From Streptomyces parvus (lineage in GTDB: Bacteria; Actinomycetota; Actinomycetes; Streptomycetales; Streptomycetaceae): a stretch of DNA of 64,000 nt. Positions within the stretch are counted from its first letter, which is position 1. Every line of letters starts with the position of its first letter. Positions 1-10,740 of this stretch are shown one piece after another. A model generated the notes under the pieces. That model had not been told where the DNA came from. It saw nothing but the letters and a program-made list of their open reading frames with translations, and searched no databases. The position numbers and the translations under genes are program-made. The stretch covers positions 2,728,001-2,792,000 of the forward strand of contig NZ_CP135079.1 of NCBI RefSeq assembly GCF_032121415.1, written 5' to 3'.

Positions 1-237
1 GAGCACGGCGGCGACGAGACCGGTGACGCGGCCCCGCGAGCGCCCACCGGAAGGCCGGTTCGGAGGCTGCGCCTGGTGCCGGCCGTACGGCACGGTGGGC
101 GGCTGCGGCGGACAGCCGTAAGGCGGCCGGGGCGGCTGCCCGTAGGGACCGGGCTGAGGCTGCCCCGGGTCGCCGTACACACCCGGCTGTGGTTCGTACG
201 GAGCACCGAAGCCCTGCTGCGGCGGCGGCTGCGACAT
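1..237 (-). CDS. Pro/Gly-rich N-terminal tail of a membrane protein (partial)
   Basis: This is the first 79 residues of a gene that runs off the left edge of the window. It starts MSQPPPQQGFG and is almost wholly Pro, Gln, Gly and Tyr (for example PGQPQPGPYGQPP). It then turns basic (GGRSRGRVTG) and ends LVAAVL, which looks like the beginning of a membrane helix. Streptomyces has many membrane proteins with such disordered cytoplasmic tails. The domain that would reveal function lies outside the window, so no role is assigned. The ATG at 235-237 opens the low-complexity tail and was chosen for that reason. Confidence 0.6.
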   Translation of the reverse strand, partial: MSQPPPQQGFGAPYEPQPGVYGDPGQPQPGPYGQPPRPPYGCPPQPPTVPYGRHQAQPPNRPSGGRSRGRVTGLVAAVL

Positions 238-312
238 CGGTGGGGTCCCCCTCGAACGTACGGTCACGGCTGTCTCGTTCTACCAGCCGTCCCACCGGCC
301 CCACGGGTCCGG

Positions 313-2130
<1,818 letters not shown>

Positions 2131-2275
2131 TTCACTCCTGTCCCGGGGGTCCCTGCGGCGAGGACCACTCGACGTACCAGAGTAGTCGCCGTGCGGGGTG
2201 CGATAGCGTGCCGCGATCGATCATGGGAAAAAGCCCCAGGTCGGAGCGGTGCGGGCGACATCTGAGGTGGGGACT

Positions 2276-3628
2276 TCATGAAGATGACGCGCGGGACGGG
2301 ACCGGGCGGCGTCCCGCCCGCTCCACCAGCAGCCAGCCGCCCAGCGTCATCGCGACGGCGGCCGGGGCGCTGACCGGGATCGCGATCAGCAGGGCCGTGC
2401 GGCCGTCCAGCAGGCCGCTGAAGCCGACCATGGACAGGCCGAGGACGCCGAGCAGGCAGAGCGTCGCGCCGAGGGCCGCGAGCGGGCCGGCTCCGGGAGC
2501 TCCCGGGGTTCCGGGGGCTGCCGTGGGGGCGGCCGGGCGTTCGAAGGTGCGGAAGGCGGCGACCAGGGCCGCGGTCAGGGCCGCCGCGAGGGCGAGGCGC
2601 AGCGGGACCTGGGTCCACCAGGCGGCCGACGCGGGCTCGGGCAGCTCGACGTCGAGGGCCAGCAGCGCCCCGTACACCCCGAACATCGCCGTGAGGTGCC
2701 AGAGGAACGCGGTCATCGCCACCCCGTTGGCCGCCACCACCGTGCCCCAGACGCGGGGGCGCTCCAGCAGGCGGGCGGCCGGGCCGCGGAGCAGTTCGAC
2801 CGCGCCGACGAGCCAGAGGCCGTGGGCCAGCAGGGCGAGGGTGGGCGGGGCCATGTTGCTGACCTTCTCGCCGGGCATCCCGACCATGGACAGCGGGTAC
2901 GGGCCGAACGCCACCAGCGTGCAGGCGGTGACCAGGCCGCCGCCGGCGAGCAGCGCGGGACGGCGGACGCGGCCGTCGGCGCGCAGGAAGCCGAGCTGGT
3001 GGACGGCCAGCCAGACGAACGCGAAGTTGAGGAACTCGACGTAGGGGACGCCGGCGGCGAACCGGAGGACGTCCACCGCGACCGCCGCCCCCGCAAGACC
3101 GGCGAACGCCCCCCAGCCGTACCGCTCGTGCAGCCTCAGCAGCGGCGGGGTGAAGGCGACCATCGCCAGGTAGATCCCGATGAACCACAGCGGCTGGGTC
3201 ACCATGCGCAGGGTCACGCCGGTCAGCCCGCCGCCCCCGCCGAGGAGTTGGACCAGCAGCGCCGCCGCGCCCCAGACCAGGACGAAGACCGTGGTGGGGC
3301 GCAGCAGCCGCTGGAGGCGGGCGCGCAGGAAGTCGGAGTAGACGGAGTCCTCGGACCCCTCGGGGCGCTTGCGGAGCAGGGAGCGGTAGGACAGCGCGTG
3401 CGAGAAGCCGCCGACGAAGAAGAACACCGGCATGACCTGGAGCAGCCAGGTCAGTGGCTGGAGCGCCGGGACGACCGCGAGCAGGTTGCCCACCCCGTCC
3501 GGGGTGACGGCGGCCATCAGCCAGTGGCCGAGCACGACCGCGCCGAGCGAGGCGACCCGGAGGAGGTCGACGTAACGGTCCCGGGTGGCGGGCGTCGCCC
3601 CGGCCAGTTCACGAACACTTGATCCCAT
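2276..3628 (-). CDS. Acyltransferase 3 family membrane protein
   Basis: This 450-residue protein is very hydrophobic with about ten predicted membrane helices. It opens with the acyltransferase-3 hallmark RDRYVDLLRVASLGAVVLGH (about 18-37), which contains the arginine and histidine typical of the family near the first helix. The family transfers acyl groups from the cytoplasm onto sugars, lipids or antibiotics at the membrane. A second family landmark, FFFVGGFSHA, lies near residue 71. The substrate cannot be told from sequence. The gene is separate from its neighbours (145 bases from the ABC-F gene, 81 from ispE) and ends in a Pro/Ala/Gly-rich stretch before the last helices. Confidence 0.85.
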   Translation of the reverse strand: MGSSVRELAGATPATRDRYVDLLRVASLGAVVLGHWLMAAVTPDGVGNLLAVVPALQPLTWLLQVMPVFFFVGGFSHALSYRSLLRKRPEGSEDSVYSDFLRARLQRLLRPTTVFVLVWGAAALLVQLLGGGGGLTGVTLRMVTQPLWFIGIYLAMVAFTPPLLRLHERYGWGAFAGLAGAAVAVDVLRFAAGVPYVEFLNFAFVWLAVHQLGFLRADGRVRRPALLAGGGLVTACTLVAFGPYPLSMVGMPGEKVSNMAPPTLALLAHGLWLVGAVELLRGPAARLLERPRVWGTVVAANGVAMTAFLWHLTAMFGVYGALLALDVELPEPASAAWWTQVPLRLALAAALTAALVAAFRTFERPAAPTAAPGTPGAPGAGPLAALGATLCLLGVLGLSMVGFSGLLDGRTALLIAIPVSAPAAVAMTLGGWLLVERAGRRPVPSRASSS

Positions 3629-3709
3629 GGGCCCAACGTCGCGCGAGCCGGGTGGGGTGCGGCAGCGCGACCGTACTCAGATCCGGGGTGAGTACGCCCG
3701 GCAGGAAGC

Positions 3710-4609
3710 TCAGACCACGTGCGCGCCCGGCGCGGGCGACGCCGCAACGCGCGCGTTGCGGCAGGTCCCGGACGCCAGCAGCGCGGCCGCCACCTTCTCG
3801 GCCGTCTCCTCGTCCGGCACCAGGAACGCCGTCGTCGGCCCGGAGCCGGAGACCAGGGCGGCTGAAGCCCCCGCCTCCGTGCCCGCCGCCAGTGTGTCCG
3901 CGAGGGAGGGGCGCAGGGAGAGCGCGGCGGGCTGGAGGTCGTTGCTCAGGGCTCCCGCGAGTGCGCCCGGGTCGCCGGAGCGCAGGGCGGCCAGGAGGGT
4001 GGGGGACGCGGTCGGCTCGGAGACCTCCGCCTGCGCCGTGAGGCGGTCGAACTCCCCGTAGACGGCGGGTGTGGAGAGGCCCCCGTCCGCCACCGCGAAG
4101 ACCCAGTGGAAGGTGCCGCCGACCTCGATCGGGGTCAGCTTCTCGCCGCGTCCCGTACCGAGCGCGGCCCCGCCCACCAGGCTGAACGGCACGTCGCTGC
4201 CCAGCTCCGCGCAGATCGCGAGGCATTCGTCGCGGCTCGCGCCGGTCCCCCACAGGGCGTCGCAGGCGACCAGGGCGGCGGCCCCGTCGGCGCTGCCGCC
4301 CGCCATGCCGCCCGCGACCGGGATGTCCTTGGCGATGTGGAGGTGGACGGCGGGGTCGATGCCGTACCGCTCGGCGAGCGCGAGGGCGGCGCGGGCGGCG
4401 AGGTTGGTGGTGTCCAGCGGCACCTGCGCGGCGTCCGGCCCCGAGCAGGTGATGCGCAGCTCGTCGGCGGGGGTCGCGGTGACCTCGTCGTACAGGCCGA
4501 CGGCGAGGAAGACGTTGGCCAGGTCGTGGAAGCCGTCGGGGCGGGCCCCGCCCACGGCGAGCTGGACGTTGACCTTGGCGGGGACGCGGACGGTGACAGC
4601 GGCGGTCAT
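3710..4609 (-). CDS. ispE: 4-diphosphocytidyl-2-C-methyl-D-erythritol kinase
   Basis: IspE phosphorylates CDP-methylerythritol with ATP in the cytosolic methylerythritol phosphate route to isopentenyl diphosphate. The 299-residue protein has the GHMP-kinase plan: N-terminal [20 protein letters not shown], the ATP-binding glycine-rich loop [17 protein letters not shown] in the middle, and a late GSGPTTAF motif that closes the active site. The start ATG at 4607-4609 overlaps the rsmA stop by four bases (ATGA), so it is translationally coupled to rsmA. The rpfB-rsmA-ispE order is typical of Streptomyces and other actinobacteria. Confidence 0.95.
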   Translation of the reverse strand: MTAAVTVRVPAKVNVQLAVGGARPDGFHDLANVFLAVGLYDEVTATPADELRITCSGPDAAQVPLDTTNLAARAALALAERYGIDPAVHLHIAKDIPVAGGMAGGSADGAAALVACDALWGTGASRDECLAICAELGSDVPFSLVGGAALGTGRGEKLTPIEVGGTFHWVFAVADGGLSTPAVYGEFDRLTAQAEVSEPTASPTLLAALRSGDPGALAGALSNDLQPAALSLRPSLADTLAAGTEAGASAALVSGSGPTTAFLVPDEETAEKVAAALLASGTCRNARVAASPAPGAHVV

Positions 4610-5478
4610 GCCGACACCTCCGGCTTGTGCTCCGCGATCGCCGCGAACTCCTCCACGGTCAGCGCCTCGCCGCGCGCCTGCGGCGAGATCCCGGCGGCGA
4701 CGAGCGCGGCCTCGGCGGCGGGCGCGGAACCGGCCCAGCCGGACAGGGCCGCGCGCAGCGTCTTGCGGCGCTGGGCGAACGCCGCGTCCACGACCGCGAA
4801 GACCTCGGCGCGGGAGGCCTCGGTGGCGAGCGGCTCGGTGCGCCGGACGAGCGAGACGAGCCCGGAGTCGACGTTCGGGGCGGGCCAGAAGACGTTGCGG
4901 CCGATCGCCCCGGCGCGCTTCACGTCCGCGTACCAGTTGGCCTTCACCGACGGCACGCCGTAGACCTTGTTGCCCGGGCGGGCGGCGAGGCGGTCGGCGA
5001 CCTCGGACTGGACCATGACGAGGGTCCGCTCGATGCTGGGGAAACGCTCCAGCATCGTGAGCAGGACGGGCACGGCCACGTTGTACGGGAGGTTCGCGAC
5101 GAGCGCGGTCGGCGCGGGGCCCGGCAACTCGGTGACCAGCAGGGCGTCGGAGTGGACGAGGGCGAAGCGGTCGGCGCGCTCCGGCATCCGGGCCTGGACG
5201 GTGGCGGGCAGCGCGGCAGCGAGCACGTCGTCGATCTCGACGGCGATCACCCGGTCCGCCGCCTCCAGCAGCGCCAGGGTCAGCGAGCCGAGCCCGGGGC
5301 CGACCTCGACGACCACGTCGTCCGGGCGGACCTCGGCCGTGCGCACGATGCGGCGGACGGTGTTGGCGTCGATGACGAAGTTCTGACCGCGCTGCTTCGT
5401 GGGGCGTACGCCCAGCTTCGCGGCCAGGTCGCGGATGTCTGCGGGCCCCAGGAGGGCGTCGGGCTCTGTGCTGCTCAC
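4606..5478 (-). CDS. rsmA: 16S rRNA adenine dimethyltransferase RsmA (KsgA)
   Basis: RsmA dimethylates two adjacent adenines (A1518 and A1519, E. coli numbering) near the 3' end of 16S rRNA during late 30S assembly. The 290-residue protein shows the family entry motif [18 protein letters not shown] (about 28-45), the SAM-binding motif [18 protein letters not shown], the acidic VIAVEIDD, and the catalytic NLPYNVAVP. The GTG start at 5476-5478 overlaps the rpfB stop by four bases (GTGA), and its own stop overlaps the ispE start. Loss of this enzyme in other bacteria gives kasugamycin resistance. Confidence 0.95.
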   Translation of the reverse strand: MSSTEPDALLGPADIRDLAAKLGVRPTKQRGQNFVIDANTVRRIVRTAEVRPDDVVVEVGPGLGSLTLALLEAADRVIAVEIDDVLAAALPATVQARMPERADRFALVHSDALLVTELPGPAPTALVANLPYNVAVPVLLTMLERFPSIERTLVMVQSEVADRLAARPGNKVYGVPSVKANWYADVKRAGAIGRNVFWPAPNVDSGLVSLVRRTEPLATEASRAEVFAVVDAAFAQRRKTLRAALSGWAGSAPAAEAALVAAGISPQARGEALTVEEFAAIAEHKPEVSA

Positions 5479-6806
5479 CCGGTAAGCCTACGGCCGCAGT
5501 GGGGCCACGGACTCGCCCCCCGCTGCACGTACAGCTTCTTCGCCCGGTACGTCTGCTCGGCGGCGGGCGCCTCCTGGGGCCGTCCGCTGCCGCCGAGGGA
5601 CTGCCAGGTCCGCGTGTCGAACTGGTACAGCCCGCCGTACGTACCGCTCGGGTCGACCGCGTCGGGGCGCCCGCCGGACTCACAGGCGGCGAGCGCGGAC
5701 CAGTTGAGCCCGTCCGCCCCGGCCACCGAGTCGGGCCGCTGCCGGGTGCCGGTGCGCACGACGCGGCTCACCGGCATCTGGACCAGCTCCTCGGCGGCCC
5801 GGCGCGGCTTCTGCCGGACGCCGTTGACGGTCCGGACGGCGTACGTGACCCGGCGTACACCGTTGCGGCCCGCGCGCTCGACGACCTCCGTGCCCCGGAA
5901 CAGCTCGGGGTCCTCGCTGCGTTCGACGGCGTACGGGACCGTCTCCTCGCGCACCTCGCGGGTGTCGGTGATCCGCATGACGGAGATCGTCTGGCCGTCG
6001 CGCGGGAAGCTCGCGGGGTCGACGGAGGTGGTGTCCCGGCCGTGCAGGGTGACACCCGCCTGGGCGAGGGCCTCGTGGACGGTGGCGGCGTTGGTGCGCA
6101 GGGTGCGTTCCTGGCCGTCGGCCATGAAGGTCACGGCGCGTTCGGTGCGGACGGTGAGGGTCAGGCCGGTGCGGGGGATCCGGGTGGAGCGGGCGGCGGA
6201 GAGGTGCGCGCCCTCGGCCCGGATCCCGAACTCGCGCAGCGCCCCGGCCACGGTGTCGGCGGTCGTCCAGATCCGGTGGCGGACGCCGTCGAGGGTGAGG
6301 GTGACGGGCCGCCCGTGGCGGACGACGACCTCGTCGCCGTGGTCGAGGCCGGCTCCGGGGTCCGGGGAGACGCGGTCGTGCGCGCCGACGGTGACGCCTT
6401 CCTCCTCCAGCAGCTCGGTGACGTCGTCGGCGAAGGTGTGCAGGGTGCGGGGCGTGCCGTCGACCTCCAGCCGGACGGCCTTGTCGTGGGCGACGAACGC
6501 GGTGGTGCCGCCCGCCAGGAAGGCGACGACCAGGGCCCGGGGGACGAGCCGGCTCAGCTTCAGGTTCTCGGGGGCGGCGACGCGTCTCCGGCGGCGCTTG
6601 GCGGCCCGCCGGGCGTCGGCGCGGGTGGGTCCCTGCCGGGGCACGGTGAGCGGCGGCGGCCCGGTGAACGGGGTGTTGACGAGCGGGGTGTCGACGACGG
6701 TCGGGGCGTGGGCGGCGGGGCGCGCCGTCCACGCCCCGTCGGCCAGCGTCAGCTGCTCATGGAACGCGTCGATACGCCTGTCCTGCGAAGTGTTCACGCC
6801 GTTCAC
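5475..6806 (-). CDS. rpfB: Resuscitation-promoting factor RpfB
   Basis: RpfB is a cell-wall hydrolase that cleaves glycan strands and helps spores or dormant cells resume growth. The order is a cytoplasmic tail, a basic stretch ([10 protein letters not shown]), one signal-anchor helix (about residues 87-105), three DUF348 repeats, a G5 domain, and a C-terminal transglycosylase-like domain with [14 protein letters not shown] (catalytic glutamate in ACESGG) and [18 protein letters not shown] place the start at the GTG at 6804-6806 (443 residues) because a promoter-like pair lies just upstream at 6853-6881. A start at 6908 is open but would place that promoter inside the gene. GTG at 6795-6797 is a further option. 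The stop overlaps the rsmA start (GTGA). Confidence 0.9.
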   Translation of the reverse strand: MNGVNTSQDRRIDAFHEQLTLADGAWTARPAAHAPTVVDTPLVNTPFTGPPPLTVPRQGPTRADARRAAKRRRRRVAAPENLKLSRLVPRALVVAFLAGGTTAFVAHDKAVRLEVDGTPRTLHTFADDVTELLEEEGVTVGAHDRVSPDPGAGLDHGDEVVVRHGRPVTLTLDGVRHRIWTTADTVAGALREFGIRAEGAHLSAARSTRIPRTGLTLTVRTERAVTFMADGQERTLRTNAATVHEALAQAGVTLHGRDTTSVDPASFPRDGQTISVMRITDTREVREETVPYAVERSEDPELFRGTEVVERAGRNGVRRVTYAVRTVNGVRQKPRRAAEELVQMPVSRVVRTGTRQRPDSVAGADGLNWSALAACESGGRPDAVDPSGTYGGLYQFDTRTWQSLGGSGRPQEAPAAEQTYRAKKLYVQRGASPWPHCGRRLTG

Positions 6807-6852
6807 GCCGCTCCCGAAGATCCGCCCGCTGCCGCCCCCGTCGTGCGCGGGG

Positions 6853-6881
6853 ACGATAGCGGAGCAGTGGTGACTCTCCAA
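6853..6881 (-). promoter_or_regulatory. Putative promoter of rpfB-rsmA-ispE
   Basis: Read on the minus strand there is TTGGAG (6876-6881), a 17-base spacer and TATCGT (6853-6858), resembling an HrdB-type -35/-10 pair. It would place the transcript start about 40 bases ahead of the preferred rpfB GTG at 6806. Seen by eye only. Confidence 0.4.
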
Positions 6882-6914
6882 AGCGACACGGCTACGCAGC
6901 GTGCGCACCCGGGC

Positions 6915-7790
6915 TCAGAAGTCGAACGCCCGCGCCGTGTTGTCGTAGATCGCGGCGGCCAGCACGTCCTCCTCCAGGCCCTTCACCTCGGCCATCGCGC
7001 GGAGCGTGACGGGGATGAGGTAGGGCGCGTTGGGCCGACCGCGGTACGGCGCGGGGGTGAGGAAGGGGGCGTCCGTCTCGACGAGGACCAGCTCGGCCGG
7101 GGCGACGGCGAGGGCGTCCCGCAGCGGCTGGGCGTTCTTGAAGGTCACGTTGCCCGCGAAGGACATGAAGTACCCGGCCCGCGCGCAGATGCGGGCCATG
7201 TCGGCGTCGCCGGAGTAGCAGTGGAACACCGTCCGCTCGGGCGCGCCCGCGTCCGCCAGCACCCGCAGCACGTCCGCGTGCGCGTCGCGGTCGTGGATGA
7301 CGAGGGCCTTGCCGTGCCGCTTGGCGATCTCGATGTGGGCCCGGAAGGACTCCTCCTGGGCGGCGACGCCTTCAGGACCCGTACGGAAGAAGTCGAGGCC
7401 CGTCTCGCCGACCCCGCGTACGTGGTCGAGGGCGGCCAGTGCGTCGATCTCCGCGAGCGCCTCGTCCAGTGCCGCCTTGCCGCCGGGCTCCCGTGCCCCC
7501 TGCCGCGCGGTGCCGTCGGTGCCCTCGACGTACCCGTGGACGATGCGCGGGGCCTCGTTGGGGTGCAGGGCGACGGAGGCGTGGACGGCGGGGTGGGCGG
7601 CCGCGGTCCCGGCGGCCCAGCGGGAGCCGGCCACGTCGCAGCCCACCTGGACGACGGTGGTCACGTTCACCGCGGCGGCACGGGCGAGGGCCTCCTCGAC
7701 GGTGGCGTCCTGCATGTCCAGGTGGGTGTGGGAGTCGGCGACCGGAACCCGCAGGGGCTCGGGCAGCGGCGGGGCTTCGGTACGGCTCAT
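6915..7790 (-). CDS. tatD: TatD family metal-dependent hydrolase
   Basis: TatD proteins are metal-dependent nucleases of the amidohydrolase superfamily, implicated in DNA repair and degradation. This 291-residue protein carries the expected metal-binding motifs in order: ADSHTHLDM near the N-terminus, GVGETGLDFF in the middle, then LVIHDRDAH, VFHCYSGD and LVETDAPFLTP. The ATG at 7788-7790 gives a normal family length; an upstream start near 7901 would add a proline/arginine-rich tail with no homology. The gene ends six bases before the farthest possible rpfB start, so the two may share transcripts, though rpfB appears to have its own promoter. Confidence 0.9.
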   Translation of the reverse strand: MSRTEAPPLPEPLRVPVADSHTHLDMQDATVEEALARAAAVNVTTVVQVGCDVAGSRWAAGTAAAHPAVHASVALHPNEAPRIVHGYVEGTDGTARQGAREPGGKAALDEALAEIDALAALDHVRGVGETGLDFFRTGPEGVAAQEESFRAHIEIAKRHGKALVIHDRDAHADVLRVLADAGAPERTVFHCYSGDADMARICARAGYFMSFAGNVTFKNAQPLRDALAVAPAELVLVETDAPFLTPAPYRGRPNAPYLIPVTLRAMAEVKGLEEDVLAAAIYDNTARAFDF

Positions 7791-7900
7791 GCCGACGATC
7801 GTACGAGGGCCCCGCCCCCGTACGACGCCGGCGTCCGGCCCGGAGCGATCACTCGCGGGGACGGGTCGCCTGCGGGGAAGGGCCGCCTGCGGCGGTGTCA

Positions 7901-7994
7901 CCTGCGGGAGGCGTCACCTGCGGTGGAACGGGTGCAGCAGAGGGGAAGGGCCGCCTGCGGGAGGCGTCACCTGCGGTGGAACGGGTGCAGCAGA
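7901..7994. repeat. 41-bp perfect direct repeat copying the end of the zinc-ribbon gene
   Basis: The 41 bases at 7901-7941 recur exactly at 7954-7994. An associated 19-base piece, at 7874-7892 and 7942-7960, is also repeated. The right copy covers the last codons and stop of the zinc-ribbon gene (stop 7967-7969). The left copy therefore duplicates the gene's 3' end downstream of its stop. Confidence 0.9.
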
Positions 7995-8338
7995 TCGGAC
8001 AGCCGCCAGTGCCGGTCCGGCGTGGCGGCGGTCGACACCGCACGGTCCTCCGCACTGCTCTCCGAGGTCTGCGGCGTCTGCTGCTTCCGCAGCAGCTCCT
8101 GGACGCCCGCGACCCGCCCCGCCCGCATGATGCGCACCACATGCCCGCCGCAGTTGGCGCAGGTGGGCGTGGAGAGCGGCGACGGCACCCGCTCGCCGTC
8201 CGCCGTGTAGACCACGAACGCATGACCGTGCACGTCGACGTGGTGCTCTATCTCGTAGGACTGCTCCCAGCCGTACCCGCACTTCATGCAGGCGAAGGCG
8301 TACGCCTCATGGACAGTGGTCGCTGCGATCTCGCTCAT
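7967..8338 (-). CDS. Small zinc-ribbon protein, conserved hypothetical
   Basis: This 123-residue soluble protein has two CxxC pairs, C17-C20 (FACMKCGYGW) and C60-C63 (TPTCANCGGH), separated by about 40 residues. They should bind one zinc ion in a ribbon. Between them is a His-rich segment (YEIEHHVDVHGHAFVVY), and the C-terminal half is polar and probably disordered, ending LLHPFHRR. The ATG at 8336-8338 has a good ribosome binding site (GAGGAG) eight bases or so upstream, so it was preferred over longer forms reaching to about 8665. The protein looks like a Streptomyces-specific conserved family; I do not recognise a function. Its last codons lie in the 41-bp direct repeat. Confidence 0.75.
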   Translation of the reverse strand: MSEIAATTVHEAYAFACMKCGYGWEQSYEIEHHVDVHGHAFVVYTADGERVPSPLSTPTCANCGGHVVRIMRAGRVAGVQELLRKQQTPQTSESSAEDRAVSTAATPDRHWRLSDLLHPFHRR

Positions 8339-8790
8339 GCCTGCTCCTCTTGTCCGCCGGACACGCGCTCCGGGGACGGCCGACCCGCCCGAGGGGTTCG
8401 AACAGGTGGCCCGTCCCTTCCAGTGGACACCTGCGCCCGGATGGACGCACCAGCTCAGAGGCATTGTTGATGCGTTCTTGGCCTCCTTTGGCCGCCCTTT
8501 GCCGACGCATGGCCGGGGCGAGGAGCGCGGCAGGACAGCGCGTGACCGCCGGCCCACCGAGCGCCCCCGAGCGCGCCGCGCGCCGGTCGTGAACGCGCCC
8601 GCGCACCACCCCCGTCCACCCCCTCCCTCTTCCTTGCGATACCGGGCTTTCAGCCCCATCCGCACCTCATGAATTCACCATTCAATTGAATGCACTATTT
8701 CCCCGGATGCCGCTCCCGATTTGCGACGTCCCCCTTCCTCCTTTTCACTCATTACGTCCACCCCATTTCCCACAGGACGGGGAACAACCC
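8339..8790. other. 452-bp intergenic region upstream of the peptide operon
   Basis: No convincing gene is seen. The first 300 bases are GC-rich and should hold the leftward promoter of the zinc-ribbon gene. The last 150 bases are clearly more AT-rich than the surroundings and include a 14-bp palindrome at 8679-8692. They end with an AGGACGGGG ribosome binding site at about 8773-8781 for the peptide gene. This is where the operon's promoter is expected. Confidence 0.6.
8679..8692. promoter_or_regulatory. 14-bp AT-rich palindrome, possible operator
   Basis: CATTCAATTGAATG is a perfect 14-base palindrome in an AT-rich island of a very GC-rich chromosome, about 100 bases ahead of the peptide gene. 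It may be a regulator site or part of the promoter; no regulator gene is adjacent. Confidence 0.35.
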
Positions 8791-8967
8791 ATGTTCACCA
8801 CGGATACCACTGCCACCGACATCGAGCTCGACCTCGACGCCGCTCTCAACCCCGGTGAGGTCGAAGGTCTGTACCGCGACTCCCGCGAGTGCGCCTACCT
8901 GGCGCTCCTCGCAGGCGGCGGAGCCCTGCTGCTCTCGCCTCCGACCCCGCGCCCGAAGAAGGGCTAG
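8791..8967 (+). CDS. 58-residue RiPP-precursor-like peptide
   Basis: The ATG at 8791 has an AGGACGGGG ribosome binding site about nine bases upstream. The 58-residue product opens with a Thr-rich segment, then an acidic, leader-like stretch (TDIELDLDAALNPGEVEG, 9-26), a single Cys at residue 34, a hydrophobic Gly/Ala/Leu segment (YLALLAGGGALLLS, 36-49) and a basic, proline-rich end (PPTPRPKKG). Acidic leader plus hydrophobic core is the layout of ribosomally made peptide precursors, but no known class is matched and none of the usual modifying enzymes is adjacent. It heads a five-gene operon: the next gene starts after a 10-base gap and the others follow with four-base overlaps. A small membrane-active or regulatory peptide is the alternative. 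Confidence 0.6.
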   Translation: MFTTDTTATDIELDLDAALNPGEVEGLYRDSRECAYLALLAGGGALLLSPPTPRPKKG

Positions 8968-8977
8968 TCGCCGGCAC

Positions 8978-9685
8978 ATGGACCAGACACATGCTTCGTC
9001 GCCCCTGGCGGGTGCCGTGCATGACCTGGCAACAGAGGTGGTCCTCGCTCTTCGGAGCGGGGACCACCTCGCCACGGTGTGCGGCGCGGCGGGAATCGAC
9101 GAGGAGAATCGGACCGGAATCGCGGCGGTACGGGTCATCGGGGCCGACCTGCTGCTGCCGAGTGTTCTGTACGGACGCCATCCGCATCCGGGGGACGTCG
9201 CCGTACTCGACCGGGCGGTGCGGGAATTCCCGCCCAAGCCCGACGCTCCGGCCGCCACGGCCTGGAGCCACTGGCACATGATCTCCACGCTCCAGCGGAT
9301 GGCGCCGCCCGCACCGGGCGCCGCTGCCCCCGGCACGTACGCGGAGCCGGACGCCGCCTGGCTGGAGGAGGCCCCCTGGCAGGCGTTCACCCACCAGCTC
9401 TCGGTCCTCGCACCGCTCGCCGTTCCGGCCGCCCCCTCGGCCGTGCAGCGGGCCGCGGCGAACCGGGCCGTCGACCTGTCGCGCGGCTTCGTCCGCGCGG
9501 TGCGGCGGCGCGACTGGCTCCAGGCGGCGGGCGCGGGCCGCTGGCTCGCGGCGATCGGCGGTGAACCGGCCACCCTGGGCCTGGACCGCGGCCTGGACTT
9601 CGTCGAGCTGATGGGCGGGCACGACCCCCGGGTGACGCTCCATGTGCGGGCCGCCCGGCTGATGGCCGAGGCGAGGGCCCGGTGA
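8978..9685 (+). CDS. Unknown 235-residue protein of the peptide operon
   Basis: I do not recognise this protein. It is soluble and helix-rich, with no signal peptide or membrane helix. It begins MDQTHASSPLAGAVHDLATE. Notable segments are WSHWHMISTLQRM near residue 103-115, which is rich in Trp and His, and an Arg-rich helix (LSRGFVRAVRRRDWLQAAG) near 170-188. The ATG at 8978-8980 follows the peptide stop by 10 bases, and its stop overlaps the next gene's GTG by four bases (GTGA), so it is translated with the operon. The context suggests a partner or carrier for the peptide or for the two paralogous proteins that follow. Confidence 0.75.
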   Translation: MDQTHASSPLAGAVHDLATEVVLALRSGDHLATVCGAAGIDEENRTGIAAVRVIGADLLLPSVLYGRHPHPGDVAVLDRAVREFPPKPDAPAATAWSHWHMISTLQRMAPPAPGAAAPGTYAEPDAAWLEEAPWQAFTHQLSVLAPLAVPAAPSAVQRAAANRAVDLSRGFVRAVRRRDWLQAAGAGRWLAAIGGEPATLGLDRGLDFVELMGGHDPRVTLHVRAARLMAEARAR

Positions 9686-10740
9686 CGACGACCGCGACCG
9701 AGGACCCGCAGGGCCGCCCCGGGCCGGGTCCTGAGGAGCGCGCCTCCTCCTCCGGGGCCTGTGGGGCCGCGCTCGCCGTCCTCCCCGGAGTCCTGAGCTC
9801 CGCCCTCGCCTGGACCGACGCGCACCGCACGCGCTTCGCGCTCCCCGACGACGTCCTGGAACCCCGCACCCAGGTCAACGCCACGCTGAAGCCGCTGGGC
9901 GAGCTGGCCCAGCTCGGCTCGGCGATCCGCCGCACGACCGCCCCCGGCACCCCGGAGCACGAACGGGCCGGGGACCTGGTCACGTACGCCTGGGGGCAGG
10001 TGCACGAGGGCGCGCTGCTCCTGGAGCTGCTGCGCGCCGAGCCGTTCGCCGCGTACCCGTACGAGATCTACGCCGCCTTCGCCGGGTACGGGCTGCGCCA
10101 CGAGGGCTTCGAGGCGCTGGCCCGCCCGCTCACCGCGACCCGCGCCTGGGCGCACACCGAGCAGCACGCGAACCGGCAGCTGGGGCTGGTCAACTCCGAG
10201 CGCCGGGTGGGCGTGGTCACCCACACGGACGCGGGCGGGGTGCTGTCCCGGACCTGGCTGGGCGGTCTGTCCGAGCCGTGGATGTTCGAGGGCCCCTCCG
10301 GCTACGCGCTGACCCACACCGTCTTCCACCTCACCGACTGGGGCCGGATGCCCGACCGGGTGCCGGAGAAGATCGACGGCTATCTGCGGACCTGGCTGCC
10401 CGCGTGGGCGGACGGCTGTCTGGAGAGCCGCCAGTGGGACCTGACCGGCGAGCTGCTGGCGGTGGCCGCGTCGCTGCCGGGCCCGGCCCCCGTGGAGCTG
10501 CTGGACGCGGTCTGGCCGGTGCTGGTCGATGTCCAGCACCCGACCGGCTGCGTCCCGGAGACCGGTGTGCCGGCCGAGGACCCGTCGCCCGACCCGTACC
10601 CCTTCATCGACTGCTACCACTCCACGCTGGTCACGGCCTTCGCGGCGGCCCTGTCCCTCGGATCGCTGCGGCGGACGCGCGAAGGGACGGGCGAGCAGAC
10701 ACGCGAAACGACTCCCGGCCGGGAAAGGCACACCCCATGA
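9682..10740 (+). CDS. All-helical paralog A of the peptide operon (DUF6895-like)
   Basis: A 352-residue soluble protein predicted to be nearly all alpha-helix. It shares clear collinear motifs with the next gene: a PLGELAQLG segment (71-79), TWLGGLSEPW (191-200), GYALTHTVFHLTDWG (207-221) and YHSTLVTAFAAALS (312-325). Here the last motif is preceded by Cys (C311). The conserved His residues (H212, H216, H313) and the Asp-Trp could form a metal or catalytic site in an alpha/alpha barrel. I believe such proteins are catalogued as DUF6895, but this is from memory. The GTG start overlaps the upstream stop (GTGA) and the stop overlaps the next ATG (ATGA). It has a 35-residue disordered N-tail that paralog B lacks. 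Function is unknown. Confidence 0.8.
   Translation: MTTTATEDPQGRPGPGPEERASSSGACGAALAVLPGVLSSALAWTDAHRTRFALPDDVLEPRTQVNATLKPLGELAQLGSAIRRTTAPGTPEHERAGDLVTYAWGQVHEGALLLELLRAEPFAAYPYEIYAAFAGYGLRHEGFEALARPLTATRAWAHTEQHANRQLGLVNSERRVGVVTHTDAGGVLSRTWLGGLSEPWMFEGPSGYALTHTVFHLTDWGRMPDRVPEKIDGYLRTWLPAWADGCLESRQWDLTGELLAVAASLPGPAPVELLDAVWPVLVDVQHPTGCVPETGVPAEDPSPDPYPFIDCYHSTLVTAFAAALSLGSLRRTREGTGEQTRETTPGRERHTP

Noticed and set aside
6807..6908. Longer RpfB start at 6908
   Set aside because: It would place a good promoter-like pair (6853-6881) inside the coding region and adds a stretch with no family features.
8686..8790. Longer form of the peptide starting upstream at 8686
   Set aside because: The ATG at 8791 has the good ribosome binding site; the upstream extension is Pro/Phe-rich and overlaps the AT-rich control region.
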